The notes beneath the pieces were generated by a model. That model made no database searches, was not told the origin of the DNA, and saw only the letters and a list, made by a program, of their open reading frames with translations. Position numbers and translations under genes: made by a program. Below, one piece after another: positions 1 to 17,059 of a stretch of 64,000 nucleotides of DNA. Origin of the DNA: Leucocoprinus leucothites (taxonomy: Eukaryota > Basidiomycota > Agaricomycetes > Agaricales > Agaricaceae); contig JAACJO010000007.1 of the NCBI GenBank assembly GCA_013368445.1, forward strand, positions 558,001 to 622,000, in the 5' to 3' direction. Numbering within the stretch: the stretch's first letter is position 1; each line of letters begins with the position of its first letter.

Positions 1-1
1 G

Positions 2-502
2 AAAGACACATACACGACTTCCAAACTACGAAACCTCTTCATTGGTCTCCCCAAGTCCGGCTCTAAAGATGAGCGATACTTTAGGTACCTCGGAATTTAC
101 AGTGTAAGCTGTGTGGACCCGCTGAGTGTTACCGAGTGGCGAACCCTTCCTGACACTGTAAGCTCTGCCCTCCTGGTACGCTCACATTTGGTTTGACCAA
201 CTCAATTTCAACAGGTCAAGCAGAATTACGTTCGAGGTACGAAGGAAAAGAATAAAGACCCACGGACAAAACAAGCGATTCTTGCAGCATATAATTCCGG
301 GGAGCTTTCTGTTCCTTGCGTCAAGCTCGAGTGTGTGGACTTTGACGAAGAGCTATATTCCGGGCTTCTGGCTTTCCGCGACAGGCGTGATTCTCTGAAA
401 CGAATTCGAACGTCGAAACGGAATCGTGATGATGATAATGAAAGTAACGCACATTCACAGCGGACCAAACGAAGTTCTAGCAAACGAGCGGTGCAGCAGT
501 GA
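2..502 (+). CDS. DUF6697-like protein, C-terminal part (5' truncated)
   Basis: This is the 3' end of a gene entering from the left edge. The first exon is open from position 2 and ends at a GT donor at 158; the acceptor is at 214 and the frame continues in phase 0 to a TGA at 500-502. The exon junction joins a segment containing FRYLGIYSV and PLSVTEWRTLP to one containing VKQNY, then AAYNSGEL and ECVDFDEELY. That order (aromatic beta-strand, Pro-Leu-S/T-x-x-E-W, then a short acidic helix near a Cys-Val-x-F/Y-Asp-Glu motif) is what I recall of DUF6697, a domain common in Agaricomycetes and of unknown function. The last 35 or so residues are a Lys/Arg/Ser-rich tail, possibly a nuclear localisation signal. 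The family call is from memory and moderately sure; the coding frame is clear. Confidence 0.6.
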
Positions 503-917
503 ACCTCTACCACTTCCGACACGCTTCAATTTTATGTTTTGTTCTACACTTGTTCCAGTTATGATTCCTTTAGTGGACCTTTTGGCCCTGTCAGTCATTG
601 CGACTGCTAATCGCTTTTTTTTCTTTCTTTTCTTTTCCTTTCCTTTTTTTTTTCTCTTTGGCATCGTAAATATTCCCTTTCCCGCTCATTTCACAGTACA
701 CACGTTAACTTATTTCTTATTTGTAGCTTTCTTTCCTTTTCATGGCAGTTTTCGCTTTGAACTACACGCTCTCTTGTCTCGTTACACCTGCTGTACTCTA
801 CATCCACGATCCCTCTATATGTTACGAGTTGGTATGCCTAATGTTATCGCTTCCCTGATCGACGTCATGGCCATTTGAGGAATTGATGGGACTTAGTACT
901 CCTGACTTCTCTCCATC
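503..917. other. Intergenic region, DUF6697 gene to KAE1
   Basis: No convincing coding exon is seen. It holds the likely 3' UTR of the upstream gene, including a pyrimidine-rich run (about 610-660, CTTT/T tracts), then the KAE1 promoter. The open frames here are T-rich and look random. Confidence 0.5.
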
Positions 918-2377
<1,460 letters not shown>

Positions 2378-2577
2378 AGAGGACAGCTCCTTGCTCGTGC
2401 GATCCCGCAGAAATATTGGGTTTGAGCGAGATGTCCCCCTTAGCATTGAGGGATGCATAGAAAAGAGAATGCAAACAATCGAGGGAGATGTTCATGAGTG
2501 CAGATCCTCAACAATGGACAGGTATATTGTATTATGATACGGTATATTAACAAGAACAATTCCACTCATTCAGCCGT

Positions 2578-3675
2578 TCATTTGGATTCATCCACATGTT
2601 TCCGAATTAAATCTAAACCTTCAGGATCCGTGGACTCCAATCTGCGAGAGACCTCATCAAACACTTGCCACCACCATTCATGCAGGACGCCAAAATGTGG
2701 TGCGTTCATGTCAGGATTTTTCCTGGACAACCACGGCTTATCCGGAAGGATGTAATGAATACATCGCACTTGATCGTCGTCCCACACGTCGGAGTGGATC
2801 GTTCGCAACATTCTGAGCGCATTATATTCCCAGGATATTGGTTTCCACCTCCCTTCATAGAATTCTGAAAGGAGATCTTGATCTGGGAAAATGTAGCTCA
2901 TGAGTTTGCTGTTGGACGAGAAGAAACCGTAGAGTGCTTCGGCTTGTTCTTTGGAAGGGTTGAGAACAACCGTTCCAGAATTGAGCAGGCCATGGGCGCG
3001 AGGTGCGTTGGGGACCTTTTTGTCTGGTGTGGCGTTGATTCGCGCATAAGAAGAGTATGCACAGTTTTCAGGTATCCTGATGAAGGTGCTTCAGTTCGTT
3101 GCAGATGGATCATAAAGTGGATGTTTGCATACCAGTCTGCCGGGTAGTGCTTGAGCTTGCGGGGATTGCAAGCACAGACATACGTAGCCGCAATCTGATC
3201 ACTGGCTAGATCGAGTTTAAAGAGGTCGTCCATGTTACGCCTAATCACCATGTCACAATCCAGTAAGACGACACGCTGAAGAAGATCATCAGAAGGCGCT
3301 TCCTTGTCAATATAATCAATTCCTGACGTGATATTCAAATAGTTCGAAAGCCCTACTCGTCAAGTCAAGCGGCTACCCAAAAGTGAGAAGGACAATTGGT
3401 GCTGACCTCAATTTTGTCCATGTGTCAGTAAATCGATCCTCGAAGAGCTGTACCCCAGAGGCAGTTGTTGGGTGAAGCGACTCAATATCTCTCATAGTAA
3501 TGCCACTCTTTGCTAAGACGTCTCTGGCATCCTGGGATAACGAAGGGGTGACCATTACCACGAGCGGATATCGAGAGCCAGTCGACCGCAAGCCATGATT
3601 CAGGACCAAGATCCCTGGCAGATAGGACGCCTTCGTGAGCAAGGTGGCGTACGCGCAGGGTGCATCCCCGTCCAT
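2578..3675 (-). CDS. Glycosyltransferase family 8 protein (glycogenin-like)
   Basis: Predicted retaining nucleotide-sugar transferase of GT8. Exons join across three introns: an N-terminal exon with LTKASYLPGILVLNHGL and YPLVVMVT, a short exon AFELFEYH, an exon with the DxD motif (RVVLLDCDMVIRRN), and a last part with NSGTVVLNPS and FPDQDLL. The DCD triad is the expected Mn-UDP-sugar site, and NSGTVVLNPS is the usual GT8 acceptor-side motif. The length (about 310-320 residues) fits single-domain glycogenin or galactinol-synthase-like fungal proteins. I see no signal peptide or transmembrane segment, so a cytosolic enzyme is likely, but the acceptor is unknown. Its stop lies only about 200 bp from the end of KAE1, so the two genes converge. 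A TATA-like element sits about 125 bp upstream of the start. Confidence 0.85.
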
Positions 3676-4027
3676 GGTGAAGGAGGGATCGATGGGTGAT
3701 GGCAGTAGCTCAAGATCGATTCCAAGCTCGTTATCACACGTGATGCTCTTACGGTGGTATTAACTTTATAAAGCGCAAGACGGGCGACTGGTAGACTGTT
3801 TATATATCGGGCATCTCAGCTACCGCTCTGTTCGGCAAGAACAACACATGGAGGGGTAGATTCCAGTGATTACTCGTCTCACAAACACGGGCTATGATGT
3901 GTTGCAGAGTTCCATCATTCTGGGTCGCAGAACCGTATTTTCAAATATGGAGTACATTATGGGGCGGTTGGACGACGATAGAGCAGTAAGCGACAAGGGA
4001 CAGAAAGACGAAAACAAGGGGGAATGT
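3676..4027. other. Intergenic: promoter of the GT8 gene and 3' flank of RPS28
   Basis: No coding exon that I trust. A plus-strand open frame from 3866 looks random. It contains the TATA-like sequence listed separately. Confidence 0.5.
3799..3808 (-). promoter_or_regulatory. TATA-like element upstream of the GT8 gene
   Basis: Read on the minus strand the sequence is GATATATAAAC, about 125 bp upstream of the GT8 start codon at 3675. Sequence match only; no functional evidence. Confidence 0.3.
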
Positions 4028-4386
4028 TCAGCGGAGACGGCTATTCGCAAGGGTAAGTATAATTGTTAGGGCAGGGCGATAACTATGACGCACCGAGCCT
4101 CACGCTCACTCTCAAGAAGAGCAAGGATATCCTCCTCACGCACGGGTCCCTTCACGTTGCGGATGATCGTCCGGGAGGTGTCATCCATGAATTCGACACG
4201 AACTTGAGTGACACCACCACGGGAACCAGTTCGTCCGAGAACCTGCCAACCTCTTCAGAAGGTATTGAACGGCTGGCCGAGTATTCCCTACCTTGATGAC
4301 TTTTGCAAGTTTTACTGGGGCTTTTGAAGAATCCTGAAGTACAATTAGCAACAGCGACAATCATGAAAGCCGGGCATGCTCACCAT
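4028..4386 (-). CDS. RPS28: 40S ribosomal protein S28 (eS28)
   Basis: Small-subunit ribosomal protein located near the mRNA exit channel. Four exons give an approximately 68-residue protein: [15 protein letters not shown], then [36 protein letters not shown] and [13 protein letters not shown], essentially the eukaryotic eS28 consensus over its full length. The first coding exon is only the ATG (4384-4386); intron 4334-4383 begins directly after it, and the next exon opens with Asp-Ser-Ser. The final exon supplies just the last RLR and the stop, spliced after a donor inside the penultimate Arg codons. The longer open frame starting further upstream reads through intron 1 and is not the real N-terminus. 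It lies head-to-tail with lipoyl synthase. Confidence 0.95.
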
Positions 4387-4655
4387 TTTTGTCGGTGAGC
4401 TCGAAGACGGACGTCAGGTTTTGTTGATTCTGATAAAGAATAGAGTTTGGCATTCAACAATTTTCAAGCTCCGAATCAAATAATCGGTATTGGCCGAGTT
4501 CAAGGTCCTTTCCCGATTCGGATATGAAATTCTCTTAGGAAATCCAATTATTTGCCGACAAGAATAAGGCTGCAATTAAGGGGCCCTAGTCAGGTTGCAA
4601 AACACTAAAATATGCATGTAAATTAATAATCTATAGTGCTCTAGAGTCGTTGTCT
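4387..4655. other. Intergenic: promoter and 5' UTR of RPS28, 3' flank of lipoyl synthase
   Basis: AT-rich, no coding frame. It should hold the RPS28 promoter and untranslated leader. No motif stands out. Confidence 0.4.
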
Positions 4656-6117
4656 TCATGATGCTGATGTGGCTGTTGTCTCTATGTTCTCAGATGCCAT
4701 GAGGCGTTTCGTCTGTCGTTCAGTGGCTTTCCCTCGAAGTACGTTCTCGATGAAATACTCGCCAGCCTGTTCTGAGATCAGGAAAAGTTGTACATATGGT
4801 GCAACCGACATACTTTGTAACTGCTTCTGACGAGCGGGCCGCTAGCGACATAAAGGAAACCCATATCCTCTGCCGTTTGTCGCCATTTATCAAATTCTGC
4901 TGGCTCTACGTAGCGGTTAACTTTCATATGACGCTTTGTTGGTCGCATGTACTGTCCAAAAGTCACGACATCAACATTAATCTTGCGCAGTTCTAAGGAA
5001 AATGAGACGTGGATCAATGGAAAGAAACCAAGAAGTACCTGTCAAAGCATCCAGTACTTGCTCTTCCGTTTCACCTACACCCAGCATTATGCTCGTCTTC
5101 GTGACACGAACTCCCTCTTTCTTGGCATGCTCTAGGACATTCAAGCTCTGTCGGAAAGTTGCACGGCGATCACGGACATAAGGTGTCATCTCTTCGACCG
5201 TTTCAATATTGTGAGCATAGACATCAAGACCCGATTTGGCTACTAGTGACACATGCTCGAGGTTACCGGCAAAGTCACCCGTCAAGGCTTCTACCAAGAT
5301 GTGGGGTGCCCTATGAAAGAACGCTTAACGTGAAGGAAAAGAGAAGGAAGTCAATCACGGACTTTTGCTTGATTTTCATGATAGTTTCAGCGAAATGCCG
5401 TGCACCCCCATCAGCAAGGTCTGAATAAGGGCATGTTAGCAAAAGTGTGCGCGAGGGATAAAGGGGATCATACCGTCCCGATCGACACTTGTCAAGACAA
5501 TATAACCCAGACCCCATCTACTGATAGCTTCTGCGGTGTTTTCTGGTTCATGGGGATCTAATGGAGGGGGTGTTCGGGAAGTCTTCACAGAACAGAACCG
5601 ACAGCCTCGAGTACATGTATCACCCATTAGCTGTTGTGGGGTGAATATCGGAACTTCCAAGGTGAGCAGAACGCACCATAATAGTAGCCGTGGCCTTACT
5701 ACGGGCCTCTACATCATTTGCAGCCGAACCTCCGCCCCAACAGTCACCAATATTAGGACACCGAGCCTCTTCACAAACAGTGTGTAGCTTCAATCCTCGT
5801 AAGTCTTTCTTAATCTTCGCATAAGAGCCGCCAGCTGGAATAGAAGTTTTGAGGAATGACGGCAACCGAGGTCTGATTAGGTCTTGCATGGTCAGCATGA
5901 GCCTGCTTCACCCTTGTAAGACATACGCTTTCGTATTCCCCAGAACTATGCGATCAGGTGTGTCACCCGTTATGAAGTCGTCCAAGGTTGGCCCATTGTC
6001 AAGCTCTTGGCTGAATTTTGAGCGGGAGTTCGGGACAGAAGTAGGTGTCGCGGCTGTTGCAAGGGTACGAACATAGCGTGGAGCACTCCTGTGAATAGTA
6101 CGCAATGCAGCCGACAT
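4656..6117 (-). CDS. LIP5: Lipoyl synthase, mitochondrial (radical SAM)
   Basis: Radical-SAM enzyme that inserts two sulfurs into octanoyl-lysine on lipoate-dependent proteins (PDH, KGDH, GCV H) in the mitochondrial matrix. The N-terminal 35 residues are basic, with Ser/Thr/Ala and no acidic residues at first ([19 protein letters not shown]), fitting a presequence. Two cluster motifs are visible: the auxiliary [12 protein letters not shown] (CX4CX5C) and the radical-[11 protein letters not shown] (CX3CX2C). Later come [43 protein letters not shown] and a C-terminus ending in small residues. Several introns of about 50 nt interrupt it; the last joins Lys of SSYK to AGEYFIENV. Length is about 380 residues, normal for fungi. 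It is divergent from CMC1, with only 194 bp between the two start codons. Confidence 0.94.
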
Positions 6118-6311
6118 TCTAGCAGCAGTCCGAATGACTAAGAGTAAGAAAGTAGCTGGTAGGGTTGGAGTGACATACTCTGGTCATTGCTATTTGCGGG
6201 CGGCTCGTGGTATTTGTTTCTTCCATCTGGTTCAAACAAGGCCCGGCTCCGGTCTGCTAAACTTGGTTCAGAACCAGGACTCATTTCGTTCTTCCGCTTA
6301 CACATTGCACA

Positions 6312-6675
6312 ATGAACGCCCTGTCCCGACGTGAAGAAGAAACTTTGTTGAAGACGACGAAGGCACGCGCATTAAAGGAGTGTGACCCTGTCGTTAAAGG
6401 TACAGCATGCATGGTCTCTTTGAAGTTTCAGTATTCAGCGCTCATTCGACTTTATCCAGAATTTGCCGAATGTGCATCGGGACGCACAATCTCAGTTGCA
6501 TGGGCGTGTAAAGACAAGTTGAAGGTTGTTCAGGAGTGCATGATCCAATTGTGAGCTCAAGTCTCTTCGTGAAAGAGCTATTAACTGAAGACAATGTGGT
6601 AGCACTGGACCTGAACCCATGGAGAAAGTGCGGAAAGAGTATCTGCGCCTACGGAATCAGCAAAGAGTGGAATAG
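6312..6675 (+). CDS. CMC1: COX assembly mitochondrial protein Cmc1-like, twin CX9C
   Basis: Small intermembrane-space protein involved in cytochrome c oxidase biogenesis and copper homeostasis; it folds by the Mia40 disulfide relay. Three exons encode roughly 85 residues. Two CX9C motifs are seen: C-DPVVKEFAE-C (created across intron 1) and C-KDKLKVVQE-C, separated by a short loop, then FTGPEPMEKVRKEYLRLR. That spacing and the MEKxRxEYL tail match Cmc1/C16orf61-type proteins rather than Cox17 or Cox19. There is no cleavable presequence, as expected. The ATG at 6312 is the first in frame and immediately precedes the conserved SRREEE segment. Confidence 0.85.
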
Positions 6676-6918
6676 GAGAAGGAAATACCACTCAACCGGA
6701 CGATGCCTTCATCATAATCTCTCTCAACTTCTGGCATGATTTTGATTCTCCATCCAAGGCAATCTGTGCATAATGCTTTCCAAGTTTCTACCCGTATGTT
6801 TTCAAGTCATGTATTTCAGATGACAATATAAAACAATACACTAGTACCAAGCACATCAACGAAGCCACTAGACATTTTACAAGCTACAGAGCAAACCTAA
6901 AGGCATATTCACTCCAAC

Positions 6919-7980
6919 TTATTTCTTGCCGTTCACAGCAATCCACTGGGCCTTGGCTCCCAACAAGGAGGAAATCAGACTTAAAGAGGGTTAGGGTTAC
7001 AGTGAGATCATAGGGAAGTGTAAAGGCATACCCCAAAATACCCAGAGCTCCTTCGTTAATGTTCAGAACGCCAGCACCTGTAGCGGGTATCCAGACATCG
7101 CACATGTCGATGACAAACTGTTGTCGGGTGGCGGCACGAGTGCTACATGGCAGGTTAGTCCTAATAATTCGACATGCATTGACTATAACTCACGACTTCA
7201 CAGCGTTCAGCTTGGCCTCACGGGCAGCTTCCTCGCCAAGGTCTTTCTCACCCCAAGGTGCCGATTCCTGTAGTGCCTTTTCCTCCTTGAAAAGTCTTGC
7301 AGTCTTAATCCTAATCAGAATTAGAGGTAGATGGGTAATACACAAGGCATACTTTGAGGGCCCCGTTTATAAGACTGAATAGAATTCCGGCGAACCACAG
7401 CTGGAAGGACCTCTTGGCTATTCGCTGGGCAGTCTGTGGATCTAGCTTGATGAATTTTATGGTATTGGCCTACTCCTAGCGTGAGCTTACAAGATTTGGG
7501 CATTCCTTGAAGACAAAGGGGTACATACCCAAACCAAAGCGTCATAAGTGAGGTATCCAAAGTAGCCGATCTGTCTTGCGACCGTAGTGATAGCTTCAGC
7601 GAATGGACCTGGTGCGAAGCTGGCTTTCAGTGCCGCTTGAAGGTGTTCCATTGGTTTCCCGAGGCGCATCACTGAAGGAGTGTCGAGGCGACGCTTTACG
7701 AAACGAATGGATCTACCCACATTTCCTAGCAAGACCGAGATGAGCCCTGAGACCGGCCCATCGAGCGGCTTCGTCCTTATTGCCTTTACCCAACAAATAC
7801 CAAGCATAAAAGCGGGCGAAGTATTGAACCGTGCGATATGTCTGCAAGATGTGAGGACACCCTCATTAACATCGTCAGGAATTTCATATGTACCTTGTCA
7901 CGGCCCAACGTAGTGCCTCCATACTTCAAACTCTGGGAAACAACGGGGTGGAAGACGACCTGAGATGCGATGCTGGCCAT
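6919..7980 (-). CDS. PEX11: Peroxisomal membrane protein Pex11
   Basis: Peroxin that elongates the peroxisomal membrane and promotes its division. The spliced protein begins MASIASQVVFHPVVSQSLKY, followed by RTVQYFARFYAWYL, the LGKPMEHLQAALKA amphipathic region, VARQIGYFGYLTYDALVW, AKRSFQLWFAGILFSLING and ends in GLISSLLGAKAQW near NGKK. This order (amphipathic helix, central hydrophobic helix, C-terminal GLxSSL segment) is the Pex11 family pattern. I place the start at 7980; an in-frame upstream Met would add about 30 residues that do not fit the family. Six introns are inferred; the last acceptor is chosen because it restores GLISSLLG. Length is about 240 residues. It is divergent from fumarase across a 615-bp promoter region. 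Confidence 0.9.
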
Positions 7981-8595
7981 AGTTGCGTGGTGTGTGCCAA
8001 TGCGCGGCGGGCGTAAGAGAAAGCTGGTTTTATCTCCGCTCCATGGACTCAACGGTGAATAGCCGATTAACACGTGATTATCAACTGCCCTGGACGGAAA
8101 TCGAAAGCCAGGAGGATATTCGTGCGTATGATTCCGCGGATACTTGAGCTAAGTTGGCACATTGTCATTGTGCGTTTTATCACAGGATCCAGTGCGATGG
8201 ACATGACACATGTATCAAAAACAGATATTTCATCTTAGTTGGCCAATCAATGCTCCTTTGTGCTTACTTTTTCATGAGCATTACTGATGGACAGTTAAGA
8301 GCGAACTTCCGTTCGTACTTTGCACCATTTTCTGAGAGCTTGAGATCTTGATTACTACCGAGTCAGATGCTGGAGAACAGCTCGCAAACCAAAAGCTTAG
8401 GTACCTCGCTGTGGCGGGAGGAATCGGGCGGCAAATGCCGTATGAGGACTGGGGCAGTCATGTTGATGGCGCTCATCCCTACGTTCACCGAGTTCACCTC
8501 GACGCTTCAGAAAACCCTTCTCATAGACTTCTCTTTTCTCCTCCGAGTCCACCCCCAAACTCCCGGCTTTTATTTTTTGATACTTCTTGCGCCCA
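7981..8595. other. Divergent promoter region between PEX11 and fumarase
   Basis: 615 bp between two divergent start codons. No reliable coding exon; long open frames on both strands here are CT-rich and look random. It contains a CCAAT box (see separate entry) and a pyrimidine-rich stretch at about 8510-8590 just before the fumarase start, common in fungal 5' leaders. Confidence 0.5.
8243..8247 (+). promoter_or_regulatory. CCAAT box in the PEX11/fumarase promoter
   Basis: A perfect CCAAT core within GGCCAATCAAT, about 350 bp upstream of the fumarase ATG and 260 bp upstream of PEX11. The fungal HAP (CCAAT-binding) complex controls respiratory genes in yeasts, so the site is plausible but a 5-bp match alone is weak. 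Confidence 0.25.
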
Positions 8596-10771
8596 ATGTA
8601 TACCACTGCAGCTCTCCGTATTCCCCGCCAAGTGAGAATCACAAGCCTTTTGTGCTACCTCCCTCATTCACGTGATGTTAATTGGTCTTTAGATACTCTG
8701 CTCCTCCAGAGTGTTCGGGCAACGACACTTCTCCTCTTCTATTACACTAATGGTACGTTGGAATGTCAGTTTTGTGTCAGTTAAGGGACTGACATCCTGA
8801 ATTAGGATTCGCAAAAGTACCGTTTAGAACGTGACACATTTGGTGACCTCCAGGTCCCAGCTGATCGCTACTGGGGCGCTCAGACCCAGAGGTGAGAACA
8901 GAAAATGCGTTTGACGAGGCCGATGGTTGTTGATATCGTCCCTGGTCAGATCTCTCCAGAACTTCGACATAGGCGGTCCGACTGAACGTCTTCCTCCTCC
9001 TCTCATCAAAGCTTTCGGTGTCATCAAGAAGGCCGCTGCTATCGTCAACACTGAACATGGCTTGGATCCCAAAATTGCCGGGGCCATTCAGCAGGCTGCT
9101 GATGATGTAAGTTGACATTCACTGCTCATGAGATTTGATTGTCATTAAGGCTTCCTTCCTAGGTCATTTCAGGGAAGCTTACCGACCATTTCCCCTTGGT
9201 TGTTTTCCAAACCGGAAGTGGCACCCAGAGTAACATGAATGCCAATGAGGTCAGTTCATGTCCTGGGTTGTGATTATTTTGGAGGGTTGACTATCAATCG
9301 AAGGTGATTTCGAACCGGGCCATTGAAATCCTCGGGGGAGAACTTGGTTCGAAGAAGCCTGTGCATCCCAACGATCATGTCAATCGGAGCCAAAGCAGTA
9401 ATGACACGTACGTTTTTCTGGCCCTCAGCTCGAGGCGTTAGTTTATTTGGTTTCCAGGTTCCCAACTGCAATGCACATTGCTGCCGTCACTGAAATCAAT
9501 CACAACTTAATCCCTGCTCTCACGGAGCTGCGTGACGCTCTTGACGCGAAGGCCAAAGCTTTCGACAAAATTATCAAAATTGGCCGTACGCACTTGCAGG
9601 TATGTTTGATGAACCAGTCGTCTTGACAATTTCGATGACATCATTGACTTTAGGATGCTACGCCATTGACACTTGGACAAGAATTCAGTGGATACGTGCA
9701 GCAACTCTCAAATGGCATCGAACGTGCTCGTGATGTCCTCCCACGATTGAGTATGCTGGCTCAAGGTGGAACTGCCGTTGGAACAGTTCGTGCAGCCTTC
9801 ATTTAAAACATATCCCCGGTTTCTTACCCAGTTGCGTCATAGGGTCTAAATACCAAAAGAGGATTCGATGTCAAATTCGCTTCGGAGGTTTCCCGGTTGA
9901 CTGGGCTGGACTTTAAGACAGCCCCGAACAAGGTAAGTGAATGCTGGCAAGACGGTTCGACGTGTACAAGTAACAGAGATGTTTTTAGTTCGAGGCCTTG
10001 GCGGCTCACGATGCTCTTGTGGAAGCACATGGAGCCCTGAACGTTATTGCTTGTTCTCTGATGAAGATTGCCAATGACATTCGTTATTTGGCGTCTGGGC
10101 CACGGTGTGGGCTGGGCGAGCTGAGCCTACCTGAAAACGAACCTGGCAGCAGTATTATGCCTGGAAAGGTGAACCCCACGCAATGTGAGGCATTGACGAT
10201 GGTTGCGGCGCAAGTGATGGGGAACCAGACTGCTGTTAGTGTTGCAGGAGCAAATGGACAGTTTGAGGTTCGTATTTATTTTATTTTATTCGCAGCTACA
10301 AGGTCAGGAGACTAATTAAATTTTGGCACACTAGCTTAATGTGTTCAAGCCCGTGATCATTAAGAATGTGTTACAGAGCATTCGTCTGATCAGTGATGGT
10401 AATTGACATTCTGAATGTTATGTGGGAAGGATTCTGAACGATGATTTGTGACTAGGTGCACGGTCGTTTACCAAGAACTGTGTCGTGGGTATTGAAGCGA
10501 ACGAGAAGCGTATCAACTTGTTGTTGAACGAGTCTTTGATGCTTGCGACTATTTTGAACAGCCACCTTGGTTATGACAGTGAGTGGTGCGAAAATACAGT
10601 AAAAGCGGTGCTGACATAGCTGTTTACGCAGATGTTGCCAAGTGTGCAAAGAAAGCGCACAAGGAGGGCACGACACTAAAGGAGGCGACTGTGGCATTGG
10701 GATTCTTGACGCCGGAAGAGTTTGACGAGAAAGTGCAGCCTGAGTTGATGTTGTACCCCGATGAAGCGTAG
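8596..10771 (+). CDS. FUM1: Fumarate hydratase, class II, mitochondrial/cytosolic
   Basis: TCA-cycle enzyme interconverting fumarate and malate, class II (iron-free homotetramer). The core begins [28 protein letters not shown] (written here as two neighbouring motifs, [13 protein letters not shown] and [10 protein letters not shown]) and contains [46 protein letters not shown], the signature [11 protein letters not shown] and [16 protein letters not shown]; the C-terminus includes [17 protein letters not shown]. The 5' end is reconstructed as exon 1 at 8596 ([12 protein letters not shown]) plus exon 2 ending [10 protein letters not shown], both phase 0, giving a basic, hydroxylated leader of 32 residues, a good matrix-targeting sequence. 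Exon 2 ends with an ATG directly at the donor (8753), so initiation there would give a leaderless enzyme. Total about 505 residues, about ten introns. Confidence 0.93.
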
Positions 10772-11069
10772 AGTAGCATAAGTAGCGGTATCTGGATGTC
10801 ATACAGTAGCGGAAGTTGCCATAACGGGTCTGAATGAGGGAGAGAAAGTAAAAATTCGCAAAGATCAAGCGCGAAGGGCCATTTGCTCTTGGCAAGTGAC
10901 CGTCACTGAGTCGAGACAAGCCGGCCACGCACACAGACGATTGTGTCCAGGGAGACTCAACGCCAGGCGAATTACCAAATTGGTCGTCGCAGAGTTTTGA
11001 GGCGCCTGTCCCGCTGCTGTCGTGGCTGCCCCGCATCCCACGAGGCTCGCTGGCTCTGCTCTGCCCCGC
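10772..11069. other. Intergenic between fumarase and INO80
   Basis: 298 bp, GC-rich towards the right. An in-frame ATG at 11022 would add 16 Ala/Pro/Arg-rich residues to INO80, but MSLSRILNDD at 11070 looks like the true start. A long minus-strand open frame (10452-11300) is a shadow of low-complexity Pro/Arg sequence. Confidence 0.45.
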
Positions 11070-16541
<5,472 letters not shown>

Positions 16542-17059
16542 ACATTTTATGGGCTTTATGTTGTTTAATGCTTTTTGTAGATCTATCAATCCTATAGTAA
16601 ACTTGTATAATACGCCCTCTCTATGTCTCTATGGATATTTATATGGATTGTTGTTAGATGTCGTTTTCTGCCATGCGTAATGCGATCTCGTTTTGGACAT
16701 CGTTCTCGATTGCGAGGTTTTGGAGATGAGGCAAGACTTTCCGAGGGCAGGGATAATGACTCGTGGCCAAGAATAACTAGGGTGATCAAATTTGGATTGA
16801 CTCGAAGATCTTTACGTCGCGTCAGTGTTCCTTTCGTGGATCTCATACCAACCGCCTCCCTTACTCTTACCCAATATTTTTGTCATTCACTCAAAACATT
16901 CTGAGCTTCCATCAGTCCCACATCAGACAATTAAACCCCATCCCGCCATCTCTCTGACCAAGACTCTTGGCTAGCACACCCTCGAAACGTGATCTCGAAG
17001 CCTGCAAGGAGTTTGGTTGAACAGTACACGAGCTCACAGGATATCCTCGCTCCGGAAAC
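16542..17059. other. Intergenic between INO80 and the DEAH helicase
   Basis: 518 bp holding the INO80 3' flank and the helicase promoter. No coding exon or notable repeat seen. Confidence 0.5.

Noticed and set aside
503..917. Plus-strand open frame with hydrophobic runs
   Set aside because: It reads through the stop region of the DUF6697 gene in another frame and its hydrophobicity comes from T/CT-rich UTR sequence.
4600..10800. A functional cluster of lipoyl synthase, CMC1, PEX11 and fumarase
   Set aside because: The genes belong to different processes and are common single-copy housekeeping genes; beyond the divergent pairs there is no structural sign of a cluster.
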